Assembly: GCA_964636325.1 (NCBI GenBank)
Contig: CAZWRV010000073.1
Location: 1 to 32,569, forward strand
Source: CAZWRV01 sp964636325
GTDB lineage: Bacteria > Verrucomicrobiota > Lentisphaeria > Victivallales > GWF2-50-93
Direction: 5' to 3'
Length of the DNA stretch: 32,569 nt
The notes beneath the pieces were generated by a model. That model had not been told where the DNA came from and searched no databases. It was given only the letters and a program-made list of their open reading frames with translations. Shown here piece after piece: positions 1-7,131 of this stretch. Each line of letters opens with the position of its first letter. The first letter of the stretch is position 1. The translations under genes were made by a program, and so were the position numbers.

Positions 1-91
1 CTCAGAATGCGAAGCAAATTCCAAAATCTCCGCAATCAAAATGTAAATTTTTCAGTCTAAAGGAGTATAACGCGAGGGCCGAATCTACACC

Positions 92-2452
92 ATGGCGGAA
101 AAACTTCCAAGCGTCGCGAAGTTTGCGGAGGGGCATCTGTCCTGCGAATGCGGATGCAGGATAAGGATAACTAGGGAATGCGGGCTTGACTTCGTCAAAT
201 GCCCCGACTGCAGCCGTCCGAACTTCATCCCCCTCAGGGTCGGAGCGTTCTGGCTCTACAAGCCGCTCGGCGGCGGCGGAATGGGGGCGGTCTACAAGGC
301 CCTCGGCGAGGACGGCAAGACCGAGTGCGCCGTGAAGCTGCTCCCCCGCGACAAGAGGAAGGACACGGAGCTGATAAAGAACCTGATGCGCGAGTGCGAC
401 GCGGCGCGCGCGTTCGGCAAGCACCCCCACCTGGTCGGTCTGATCGACACCGGATTCAAGGACGACGAATACTACATGGCGACGGAGTTCATCTACGGCG
501 AGCGCCTGGACAGGTATGTCGAGTCCCAGCACCAGGTCATCGAGCGTGAGGCCGTCATGATCATCTCACAGATACTCGAGGCTGAGCGTCATATCGTGTC
601 CAAGGGCTACCTCTACAGGGATCTCAAGCCGGAGAACATAATGATAGAGAAGGGCGGCAACGTGCGCCTCTTCGACTACGGCCTATGCGTCCAGCTCATC
701 GACGGATACTTCCCCGGCTCCCTCGCGGACAACCTTGAAGGGTCGCCGTTCTACCTCCCTCCCGAAAGGATCGTCGGCGCAAAGGAGGGCGAATACAGCG
801 AGATCTACAGCATGGGGATGCTGCTCTTCTACATGCTGACCGGGAAGACATACTACTCGCAGGCCGACGTGGAGCAGCTCGTAAGCAAGCATGTCTCGGC
901 CATCCGCATCACCAGCACCGGCGTCCACCTGAGGCACTGCAGCAGGAACACGGTTTCCATGGTGGACAAGATGATACAGAGGAATCCGAACTCGCGGTTC
1001 CCTGACTTCAACACCTTCGAGTTCGCCCTGAAGGAGGCGACGACCTCCATGCCGCAGGCCTCGCAGTCCTCGACCAGGACCGGACCGGTGGACGCCCCGT
1101 CGGTGCCCTCGGAACAGGTCAAGGTCACTCCGAAGAACATGAAGATGGCCGGGATAATCGCCGCCTCCGTGATCGGGCTCGTCATCGTAATAATGATCTA
1201 TTCGTCCATCATGGGCGTAGTCCGGTACAACAGGCTTGTCAGGGACACGAGGGCGAAGATCGCGAAACAGCTCTCGGTCGAGCCTGACGTCCCGGCCCCG
1301 CCTATCACCCCGCAGGAGATCGAGAAGATGATACGCCAGAGGACGGACGAAATCATCGCGGAAAAAACTTCCATACTGCTGCCCTTCGACGGCGAGCGCG
1401 CCGCCGACGACATATGCGCGAGACTGAAGATCAACAAGTTCATGAAGAAACAGCCCGACAAGTCCGCCGCGGAGATCGAAAAGGAGCTGAGGCAGGAACT
1501 GGACCGGATCGCCGATGAAAAGATTGAGAAGACAGTTCTCCCCTTCAACGAAGCCGAGGCGGAGAAGAAGGCCGCGGCCGACGCCGGAATACCGCTTCCG
1601 CCTCCGGCGCCTTCCATCCCTGCCGACGGGATGGCGAAGGCGTTCAACGACCACGTGAACGCTCTGTTCGGCGAGAAGTTCGGAACCAAGGCGCTCAGCG
1701 ACGCCATCATGAAGGTCCATGAGCAGCTCGGCGGATACAAGCCCGGCGATACGGTGAAGATGCTCGATCCCTCCGGCATGCAGCTCGAAGGCAAATACAT
1801 AGGCGAGGCGGGCAACAAGATTAAGATCCTGACGAAGGAGCTCGGGATGAAGGAGTTCAACAAGACCGACATCCCCCCTGCCGAAGCCTGGAAATACAAC
1901 CCAGACATATGCAGCAGGAAGGTGGCCGAAGCCGTCAAGGTCGTCAAGGCCGACTTCAACGAGAAGAAGAGCAAGTTCAAGGCCGAGGTCCAGGACAAGG
2001 AGAAGGATGCTTTCTACAAGAGCAAGGGCTACCACCAGGATTCGGGCACATGGATAACGTCCGCGGAACTGCTGAGGCGCAAGCTGGACGCGGCAAGAGC
2101 CGCACACCAGGCGCAGGCCGAAGAGACGAAGCGGAAGATCCGCCAGGAAGTCGATTCAGGCTTCGACAAGAACAGGCATTTCGAATCCAAGGGATACAGG
2201 CTTGTAGCCGGCGCCTGGCTCTCCGAGGCGGACGCCCTGCAGAAGCTCCTTGACGACGAGAAGAAGGCGTTCGAACAGAAGCGCGCCGCCCAGCTCAGCG
2301 AGATCCGCAGCGCCGCCCTCAAAGCCGCCCAGGAGGAGATTTACAGGAAGAACTACTACATATCATACAACGGACAATGGGTTCCGGCCGCCACCATCCT
2401 TGAGCAGCTCACCATGGCCGAAGTCGAGAAAATCCAGGCGAAGAAGAAGTGA
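92..2452 (+). CDS. Zinc-ribbon, membrane-anchored Ser/Thr protein kinase-like protein with C-terminal GYxxxxGxW repeats
   Basis: 786 aa. Residues 18-40 form a Cys-rich ribbon (C18, C20, C22, C30, C37, C40). The kinase domain (about 55-315) has a glycine loop GGGGMGAV at 60-67, Lys82, a catalytic loop YRDLKPEN at 175-182 and DYG at 195-197. HRD is therefore YRD and DFG is DYG, but Lys82, Asp177, Asn182 and Asp195 remain, so activity is plausible. One TM helix spans about 352-376. The rest holds charged coiled-coil stretches, an SH3-like segment (about 547-605) and three repeats of the form KGYxxxxGxWxxxxE near 639-664, 694-720 and 749-775, the third degenerate. The kinase is predicted cytoplasmic and the C-terminal half periplasmic. 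The ATG at 92 lacks a close Shine-Dalgarno (AAAGGAG lies 28 nt upstream). The target is unknown. Confidence 0.85.
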   Translation: MAEKLPSVAKFAEGHLSCECGCRIRITRECGLDFVKCPDCSRPNFIPLRVGAFWLYKPLGGGGMGAVYKALGEDGKTECAVKLLPRDKRKDTELIKNLMRECDAARAFGKHPHLVGLIDTGFKDDEYYMATEFIYGERLDRYVESQHQVIEREAVMIISQILEAERHIVSKGYLYRDLKPENIMIEKGGNVRLFDYGLCVQLIDGYFPGSLADNLEGSPFYLPPERIVGAKEGEYSEIYSMGMLLFYMLTGKTYYSQADVEQLVSKHVSAIRITSTGVHLRHCSRNTVSMVDKMIQRNPNSRFPDFNTFEFALKEATTSMPQASQSSTRTGPVDAPSVPSEQVKVTPKNMKMAGIIAASVIGLVIVIMIYSSIMGVVRYNRLVRDTRAKIAKQLSVEPDVPAPPITPQEIEKMIRQRTDEIIAEKTSILLPFDGERAADDICARLKINKFMKKQPDKSAAEIEKELRQELDRIADEKIEKTVLPFNEAEAEKKAAADAGIPLPPPAPSIPADGMAKAFNDHVNALFGEKFGTKALSDAIMKVHEQLGGYKPGDTVKMLDPSGMQLEGKYIGEAGNKIKILTKELGMKEFNKTDIPPAEAWKYNPDICSRKVAEAVKVVKADFNEKKSKFKAEVQDKEKDAFYKSKGYHQDSGTWITSAELLRRKLDAARAAHQAQAEETKRKIRQEVDSGFDKNRHFESKGYRLVAGAWLSEADALQKLLDDEKKAFEQKRAAQLSEIRSAALKAAQEEIYRKNYYISYNGQWVPAATILEQLTMAEVEKIQAKKK

Positions 2453-2759
2453 TTGCATGCTGCCCGGTTCATGGATTGGATCCGAGGTTTCCGCGCAGAA
2501 GCGATTGGATGGACTGCCGCCATGATGAAGCTTGCCCAAATGCACTATCGCCGGTTCCTCCTTGTAAGTCCTACCGCGACAGTGATTCCGAGCCGTGCCT
2601 TGGTGTAAGATGGGGGCTGCCCCCCATCACTGGTGGTTAAATGAGCATATCGGCCACGCCTTGAACCGCCGCATGTCTGGTGCCCGCTTGGATATCGCAT
2701 CTTTCATGGTAAAATACCTAGCCTAAACAACCATGTCCCGAACTAACCCGGAGGATGCC
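2453..2759. other. Intergenic region between kinase and nitroreductase
   Basis: About 300 bases with no convincing gene. It contains a perfect 8-bp hairpin at 2609-2628 (GATGGGGG, loop CTGC, CCCCCATC) without a T tract, which could end kinase transcription or be a structured leader. A ribosome binding site for the next gene (GGAGG) lies at 2750-2754. Short open frames here show no recognisable protein features. Confidence 0.5.
2609..2628. terminator. G/C-rich hairpin after the kinase gene
   Basis: A perfect 8-bp stem with a four-base loop, 157 bp past the kinase stop codon. No run of T follows on either strand, so calling it an intrinsic terminator is tentative. Confidence 0.3.
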
Positions 2760-3590
2760 ATGATAAACTTCATAGTTGACAACGAACGCTGCATACGGTG
2801 CGGCAAATGCGCCCAGGACTGCGTCGCGGAGATCGTCGAGCAGAAAGGCAAGGTTCCGCCCAGGATCAAGCCTGGGGAAGAGGAGAACTGCCTGCAGTGC
2901 CAGCACTGCCTGGCCGTCTGTCCGGTCGGTGCCGTCTCGGTCCTCGGCCGGAACCCTGCGGACAGCCTGGAGCTCAAAGCAGGCAGCTTCCCGGCACTGA
3001 GCCAGATGACAACCCTCATCCGGGGCCGACGCAGCTACCGCCATTACCGCGACGAGAACGTCGATCCGGCGCTGCTCAACAAACTTCTTGCAGCCGTGGC
3101 CAACGCGCCGACAGGCGTCAACCGCAGGGAGCTCACGTTCACGCTGATCGACAGCAAGGCTACGATGAACGCTTTCCGCGTGAAGGCGCTTGATAAGCTG
3201 CGCGAGGCCGCCAAGGATCCTGGGTTCGCGGAGAAGGCGGGGTTTCTGGCCGAGGCGGTGCCGGCCTGGTTCGAACATAGGCAGGACATCGTGTTCCGCG
3301 GAGCCCCGCACATGCTGGCAGTGTCGGCGCCGCCGGATGCGCCGTGCCCCCAGGAGGATGTCGTGCTGGCCCTGGCGTATTTCGAGCTTATCGCACAGTC
3401 TGCCGGGCTCGGCACTGTCTGGTGCGGGCTGGCCAAGTGGCTGCTGGAAATCCTGCCGGAACTCAAGGCGCTGATCGGGCTGCCGGAGCAACACAAGTAC
3501 TATTGCATGCTGTTCGGAGTCCCCGCCATCCGCTTCGCGCGCACAGTCCAGCGGGACGACGCAGCAGCTGTGAAGCGGGTCGCGCTCTAG
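2760..3590 (+). CDS. Nitroreductase family protein with N-terminal 2[4Fe-4S] ferredoxin domain
   Basis: 276 aa from the ATG at 2760, chosen because GGAGG sits 5 nt upstream; an upstream in-frame ATG at 2733 has no such site. The N-terminal ferredoxin domain has two cluster motifs, CIRCGKCAQDC (C11, C14, C17, C21) and CLQCQHCLAVCP (C44, C47, C50, C54). The nitroreductase (FMN-binding) domain runs from about residue 83, starting RRSYRHYRDENV, to the C terminus. Such fusions are widespread in anaerobes and are thought to pass electrons from clusters to flavin. The substrate cannot be read from sequence. It stands alone between the kinase and a pseudogene and points to an anaerobic or facultative host. 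Confidence 0.9.
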   Translation: MINFIVDNERCIRCGKCAQDCVAEIVEQKGKVPPRIKPGEEENCLQCQHCLAVCPVGAVSVLGRNPADSLELKAGSFPALSQMTTLIRGRRSYRHYRDENVDPALLNKLLAAVANAPTGVNRRELTFTLIDSKATMNAFRVKALDKLREAAKDPGFAEKAGFLAEAVPAWFEHRQDIVFRGAPHMLAVSAPPDAPCPQEDVVLALAYFELIAQSAGLGTVWCGLAKWLLEILPELKALIGLPEQHKYYCMLFGVPAIRFARTVQRDDAAAVKRVAL

Positions 3591-3710
3591 TGTATCGTCC
3601 AATAAATACGTTGAGATTAAACGTGAGGCATTTTAGATGGTCAGTCCATTTGGTTGAGCGGAGGCGATGCATAGCCATCGTCGAGCTCAAACGAATGGGC
3701 TTATCGCTGA

Positions 3711-3808
3711 AAGGCTCACGCCAAGCTCATCATGGCGCCTGTCCGCGGCATGACCGACGCCGCCTACCGCACCGCCTTCGCGCAATGCTTCGGCGGTTTC
3801 GTCCGCGC
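3711..3808 (+). pseudogene. Truncated N-terminal remnant of a tRNA-dihydrouridine synthase
   Basis: The frame reads KLIMAPVRGMTDAAYRTAFA (from 3723) then QCFGGF. This matches the opening of Dus enzymes (an 'APMxGVTDxxFR...FGGF' type start, FMN-binding barrel strand 1). A stop codon lies at 3708-3710 and no natural start precedes the match. Only about 30 of some 320 expected residues remain. The similarity ends at about 3807, exactly where a 40-bp palindrome begins at 3809; the frame then runs through the palindrome to a TGA near 3876. No other Dus piece was found in the window. I infer a deletion or rearrangement joined at the palindrome. Confidence 0.65.
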
Positions 3809-3848
3809 GTATGAATTCAGCAAACTACGCCCTTTGCTGAATTCATAC
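3809..3848. repeat. Palindromic dispersed repeat, copy A
   Basis: A 40-bp inverted repeat with perfect 16-bp arms (GTATGAATTCAGCAAA and its complement) around an 8-base centre CTACGCCC. Copy B at 6074-6114 matches this copy's reverse complement except for two substitutions and one extra base. It joins the end of the Dus remnant. Confidence 0.85.
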
Positions 3849-3876
3849 ACCGTGGGTTCCCATCCCGCTCAATGAC

Positions 3877-3922
3877 AAAAAAATCAGCGGCGTGCCGAGG
3901 CGAAGTTGCGCGCATGCGCAAC
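3877..3922 (-). terminator. Probable terminator of tRNA-Ser
   Basis: Read on the minus strand, the tRNA 3' end is followed by a perfect 7-bp hairpin (3905-3922, GTTGCGC with loop ATGC), then a small CGGCACGCCG stem (3888-3897) and seven T residues (3877-3883). The position directly after the CCA end supports an intrinsic terminator. Confidence 0.6.
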
Positions 3923-3928
3923 GAAGAC

Positions 3929-4019
3929 TGGCGGAGAGAGTGGGATTCGAACCCACGAGACCCACGAGGAGTCTGGCGGTTTTCAAGACCGCTGCCTTCA
4001 ACCGCTCAGCCATCTCTCC
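3929..4019 (-). tRNA. tRNA-Ser (anticodon UGA)
   Basis: 91 nt on the minus strand. The acceptor stem GGAGAGA (4013-4019) pairs with TCTCTCC (3933-3939), followed by discriminator G and an encoded CCA (3929-3931). The anticodon loop reads CTTGAAA, giving anticodon TGA. The long variable arm characteristic of class II tRNAs and a T-arm GTTCGAATCC are present. It reads Ser codons UCA and related. It lies between palindrome A and the amidase gene. Confidence 0.95.
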
Positions 4020-4216
4020 GTTGCAAGATCTTTGCAAGCTCTTTCCTGCCCCATCCGGACTTCAGATAACTTTCGCTTTTCAAGGCCGAAGCCCTGGTCT
4101 CATGCGGTTCCAGCAACAACCTCTTCCATGGCCTGCATGGTCTGGTGGCTATCACTTTCCCCGAATTATGGCGCAGGAGGATAAATAAGATAATTGACGC
4201 GGGAAAGATTTCAACA

Positions 4217-5227
4217 TCACCTTCTTCCGGTGATGGACTTGGAGTAGGCGTTGATCCCGTCGGCGATGCCCTTGACGATCCTGTCCTGGTATTCCTTTCT
4301 GGCGAGGGAGAACTCCTCGTTCGGATTTGACATGAATCCGGTTTCGACCAGGGCGGCGGGACAAGGTGCGTCCTTGAGGACGACGAACCTGGCATGCCTG
4401 ACTCCCCTGTCCGCGGCGCCGGTGGCCCTGAGCAGGTTGGCCTGTATCATGTATGCCAGAAAGTAGTTGTTCCTGTTGAACTGGTTGCCCCTTTCGGCGG
4501 TCTTCTTCGGCTTCTTGTCCGCGGTCGAAGGGGCGCCTTCCGGGGTCAGGCAGTAGGTCTCGATGCCGGTGATGGACTTCTTGCCGGCGGCGTTGCAGTG
4601 GATTGAGATGAAGAGGTCGGCGCCGACGGATCTGCATCTGGCGGCCCGCTCGTCGAGCGTCAGGTATCTGTCCCTGTCGCGGGTGAGATAGACATTGTAG
4701 CCGCATGACTGGAGGACGGCCTTGAGCTTCTGGGCCATCTGTAGTGTCAGGTCTTTTTCTAGGTATTTGACGCCTGCGGCGCCGTTGTCCTGTCCTCCGT
4801 GGCCCGGGTCGAGCATTATCGTCCGGACCATCTGCTTCCTTACGGTGTAGCAGCGCATGACCGGGTCGATGACGAAGTTGAAGTCGAGCTGGCTGACCAA
4901 GGGGTCGGAACCAAGCAGCACCACCGGGAACAGGTAGTTCACGCCGACACCGTTGACAGAGCCGTCCCTGCGGTCGTAGGTGAACGAGATTCTGGTGCGG
5001 CCTCCTTTCATTTCGCATGATCCGCTCCTGTACGAGACGCTCATGCCGTAATAAGCAGCGATATCCTTGACATAAAGGTAGTTCTGTCCGTATACGAAGG
5101 TGTAGCGTATTGAAGGCGCGGCGGCTTTGGCGGCGCTGGAGCACAGGAGGGTCGCCGCGAGGGCGGCCGCGGCCGCAAGGCTGCTGCGCCATGTTACGAC
5201 GGAAATGAGATTTGGCATCTTCAGCAT
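4217..5227 (-). CDS. Secreted N-acetylmuramoyl-L-alanine amidase (Amidase_3)
   Basis: 336 aa. A signal peptide is evident (residues 1 to about 35, ending SSAAKA), followed by a region of about 90 residues resembling accessory N-domains of such amidases. The catalytic domain runs about 134-330. Zinc ligands are H143 in DPGHGG, E157 in LEKD and H210 in SIHCNA, with catalytic E295 in VETGF. It should cleave the amide between MurNAc and L-Ala of peptidoglycan in the periplasm, for cell separation or recycling. The start ATG overlaps the end of thiD by 7 bases, so the two are probably translationally coupled; a second in-frame ATG at 5218 is possible. Nothing besides the shared transcript ties it to thiamin synthesis. 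Confidence 0.93.
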   Translation of the reverse strand: MLKMPNLISVVTWRSSLAAAAALAATLLCSSAAKAAAPSIRYTFVYGQNYLYVKDIAAYYGMSVSYRSGSCEMKGGRTRISFTYDRRDGSVNGVGVNYLFPVVLLGSDPLVSQLDFNFVIDPVMRCYTVRKQMVRTIMLDPGHGGQDNGAAGVKYLEKDLTLQMAQKLKAVLQSCGYNVYLTRDRDRYLTLDERAARCRSVGADLFISIHCNAAGKKSITGIETYCLTPEGAPSTADKKPKKTAERGNQFNRNNYFLAYMIQANLLRATGAADRGVRHARFVVLKDAPCPAALVETGFMSNPNEEFSLARKEYQDRIVKGIADGINAYSKSITGRR

Positions 5228-6057
5228 TTTTCCAGCCTGATTGCTCCTGTGCGGTTTTTCACTGGGGGCGCCAGCGCGGCGATTCCCGGACCGGGACGAA
5301 CCGAGTCAAGCAGCGCTCCGTAGACGAAAGACTTGGCCTGCAATAAGGCGTCCTTCCAGGGAAGGCCTTTAGCGAAGCCCGCGGCGATTGCGGCGCTGAA
5401 GGCGCAGCCGGTACCGTGTGACGACTTCACAGGCACGTCCGGCGCAGAGACGGCATAGCTTTCTCCGCGAAATGAGATCACGTCTGTCCTGCGGCCGCCG
5501 TCGAGCATGTGGCCGCCTTTCACTATGCAGCCGCAGTTCCAGCGCTCCGAGCATTCTTCCGCGGCGGCGGCCATGTCCGCGAGGGAACGGATGCTATGGC
5601 CGGTCAAGGCCTCGGCCTCGGGAATATTCGGGGTGATCCAGTCGGCAAGGGGAAGGAGCTTGCGCCGCAGTGCGGAGACCGCATCGGGCTTCAAAAGCCT
5701 TGCCCCGCTCGTCGCCACCATGACCGGATCCACGACCACGACCATATTCTTCCCGGTAGCGCGTACGGCTTCCGCCGCCGCCGCTATGATGCCGGAATTG
5801 AAGAGCATACCGGTCTTGAGCGCCCCGACCGCGAACTTCGCAAGGACGGCCCTCGCCTGCTCCTTCACGGAAGCGGGCGGGAGGGGGTCGATTCTGCGGA
5901 CCTCGCGGGGGTTTTGCGCGGTCACGGCCGTGATTACGGAGCATCCGAACACGCCGAGCGCCTGGAACGTCTTGACATCCATCTGGATCCCCGCCCCGCC
6001 GCCGCTGTCGCTGCCCGCTATTGTAAGAGCCGCCGGAAAATATCTCATGGACCACAT
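5221..6057 (-). CDS. thiD: Hydroxymethylpyrimidine/phosphomethylpyrimidine kinase
   Basis: 278 aa, a usual length. It phosphorylates HMP and HMP-P to HMP-PP in thiamin biosynthesis. Ribokinase-fold signatures are visible: TIAGSDSGGGAGIQMDVKTF near the N terminus (substrate and P-loop region), VVDPVMVATSGARLL in the middle, and the anion-hole motif KSSHGTGCAFSAAIAAG near the C terminus with the catalytic Asp/Cys region intact. The start may be the first Met (6057) or MRYFPAAL at 6048; no strong ribosome binding site separates them. It overlaps the amidase gene by 7 bases. No other thiamin gene is in the window. Palindrome B lies 17 bp upstream and may sit in its leader or promoter. Confidence 0.95.
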   Translation of the reverse strand: MWSMRYFPAALTIAGSDSGGGAGIQMDVKTFQALGVFGCSVITAVTAQNPREVRRIDPLPPASVKEQARAVLAKFAVGALKTGMLFNSGIIAAAAEAVRATGKNMVVVVDPVMVATSGARLLKPDAVSALRRKLLPLADWITPNIPEAEALTGHSIRSLADMAAAAEECSERWNCGCIVKGGHMLDGGRRTDVISFRGESYAVSAPDVPVKSSHGTGCAFSAAIAAGFAKGLPWKDALLQAKSFVYGALLDSVRPGPGIAALAPPVKNRTGAIRLEKC

Positions 6058-6073
6058 CCGTGCCGTTCAACAA

Positions 6074-6114
6074 GTATGAAATCAGCAAAAGGGCGCAGTT
6101 TGCTGAATTCATAC
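6074..6114. repeat. Palindromic dispersed repeat, copy B
   Basis: A 41-bp near-perfect inverted repeat (GTATGAAATCAGCAAA... with complementary right arm) matching the reverse complement of copy A at 3809-3848. It lies just upstream of thiD. Copies A and B enclose tRNA-Ser, the amidase gene and thiD. Confidence 0.85.
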
Positions 6115-6153
6115 CAGCAAACCGTCATCTGCAAGGGGATAATCTAACCATCA

Positions 6154-6217
6154 TTCCCCCTTTTGCATATTCGTTTCTGGAATGATAGATTTAATTGGAT
6201 TAATTGCAAGGGGGGAA
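6154..6217 (+). promoter_or_regulatory. Possible leader hairpin covering the Shine-Dalgarno of the 6225 gene
   Basis: TTCCCCCTTTTGCA (6154-6167) is complementary, apart from a two-base bulge, to TGCAAGGGGGGAA (6205-6217), which contains the AGGGGGG ribosome binding site of the gene starting at 6225. A shorter ATCATTCC/GGAATGAT pair (near 6150 and 6179) gives a competing fold. This is structural inference only. Confidence 0.35.
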
Positions 6218-6224
6218 CGCAGAC

Positions 6225-6662
6225 ATGTATATGAATACGAAAGTAAAAATATACTTTCTCATCGGGACAGGGCTGGTCTTTGTCATGGGCTGCCTCTGCG
6301 GGTCGCTGATTACAACCTGGTTCAACACCCATCCGCTGCTCGAGGGAGTATATATCCAGAGCAACTCGATGGACATCTACAAGTCCGTGACGTATCTGGA
6401 ACTTATCGAGGAGAAAAATGAGGCGAGGCTCAAGGAATGCCTGGAATGGGACATGGACCAAGGGCTCATAGGCCTCGCACAATACACCAGCTCGGAGAAG
6501 GCCTTCAGGCGGCTCGACGACTTCGCGCTGCAGACCATAAAGATGGCCAAGGCCCACCGCAAATCCTTCCCCAGGCGGACATCTGTCGCCGCCACCGACA
6601 ATGCGGTGATGTCAGTCCTCGAGTGCAAGTTCAACCCCGTCATATCGCCGCTGCGCGACTGA
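6225..6662 (+). CDS. Small protein with one N-terminal membrane anchor, unknown function
   Basis: 145 aa from ATG 6225, which has AGGGGGG 9 nt upstream. It starts MYMNTKVKIYFLIGTGLVF and has one hydrophobic helix (about residues 7-32, with a Cys pair MGCLCG) followed by an approximately 110-residue soluble, probably helical domain rich in Glu, Lys and Leu. The end is basic (AHRKSFPRR). No catalytic motif or family is recognised. The Cys residues are within a membrane stretch and do not form a clear lipobox. It is flanked by divergent thiD and convergent HNH genes, so it is probably monocistronic. Confidence 0.7.
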   Translation: MYMNTKVKIYFLIGTGLVFVMGCLCGSLITTWFNTHPLLEGVYIQSNSMDIYKSVTYLELIEEKNEARLKECLEWDMDQGLIGLAQYTSSEKAFRRLDDFALQTIKMAKAHRKSFPRRTSVAATDNAVMSVLECKFNPVISPLRD

Positions 6663-6671
6663 TAATTTCAG

Positions 6672-6712
6672 ATTCCCCGTCGTCGCCATGAAATAGTTAA
6701 GGCGGGGGAATT
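6672..6712 (+). terminator. Weak stem-loop after the 6225 gene
   Basis: ATTCCCCG (6672-6679) pairs, with one bulged G, with CGGGGGAAT about 24 bases later. The following bases are only modestly T-rich. It is placed correctly to end transcription of the upstream small gene, but remains tentative. Confidence 0.25.
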
Positions 6713-6714
6713 CT

Positions 6715-6753
6715 CGTTATTGGTTATTCGTTATTGGTTATCGGTCGTTATTC
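6715..6753. repeat. GTTATTN short-word repeat, copy 1
   Basis: Degenerate tandem words of the GTTATTG/GTTATTC kind, beginning CGTTATTGGTTATTCGTTAT. The second tract at 9113-9135 has 20 of 21 bases the same in the same orientation. It overlaps the stop codon of the HNH gene. Confidence 0.75.
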
Positions 6754-7122
6754 CACCTGCTCCATTTTCGCCATTATCATTTCGGCCGGGGTGAGGTATT
6801 TCTTCCTGTTGTTGCACTCTTTGCAGGCGGGGACGAGGTTGGGCCTGACGCTTCTGCCGCCGCGGGCCAGCGGGACAAGATGGTCCATGGTCAGCTCATC
6901 CTGGGGGAAATTACCGCCGCAGTAGTGGCACTTTCCTGCGGCTGTCTTCTGTTTCCACCACTGGGATTTCCGAAGCTCCCTGGCCTTTGCCTTCTCTCTC
7001 AAAATGTGCTTCTGGTCTGGCAATGCGGCATCCTGCGGCTTTTTAATCGCGGCGCATAATCGCCGCGCACAGTAACCTTGCACCGTTCTCATTTTTTCAT
7101 GGAGTGCGGCTAAAGCCGGCAC
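6748..7122 (-). CDS. HNH endonuclease family protein
   Basis: 124 aa. The C-terminal half is a classic HNH fold: CHYC (C65, C68), LTMDHLVPLARGG (D80, H81), NLVPACKECNNRKK (N95, C100, C103, N105). The four Cys should hold a structural zinc, while H81 and N95/N105 form the beta-beta-alpha-metal active site. The first 60 residues are basic and may bind DNA. The start is uncertain: GTG at 7122 opens the frame, ATG at 7092 is an alternative, and neither has a clear ribosome binding site. It lies 9 nt downstream of metG on the same strand and could be read from the same transcript. Stand-alone HNH proteins of this size occur in restriction, phage and housekeeping contexts; I cannot tell which applies. 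Confidence 0.85.
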   Translation of the reverse strand: MPALAALHEKMRTVQGYCARRLCAAIKKPQDAALPDQKHILREKAKARELRKSQWWKQKTAAGKCHYCGGNFPQDELTMDHLVPLARGGRSVRPNLVPACKECNNRKKYLTPAEMIMAKMEQVE

Positions 7123-7131
7123 ATACTTGGC

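Noticed and set aside
683..2107. Long open frame on the minus strand inside the kinase gene
   Set aside because: It is antisense to a clear kinase, has biased low-complexity composition, and is explained by high GC with few stop codons in that frame.
3591..3710. Possible transposase-like peptide before the Dus remnant (ending VELKRMGLSLKGS)
   Set aside because: The stretch is too short, has no catalytic motif, and does not match a family I can name.
3872..4188. Several short open frames across the tRNA-Ser region
   Set aside because: They run through the tRNA gene and its flanks; the tRNA structure is unambiguous.
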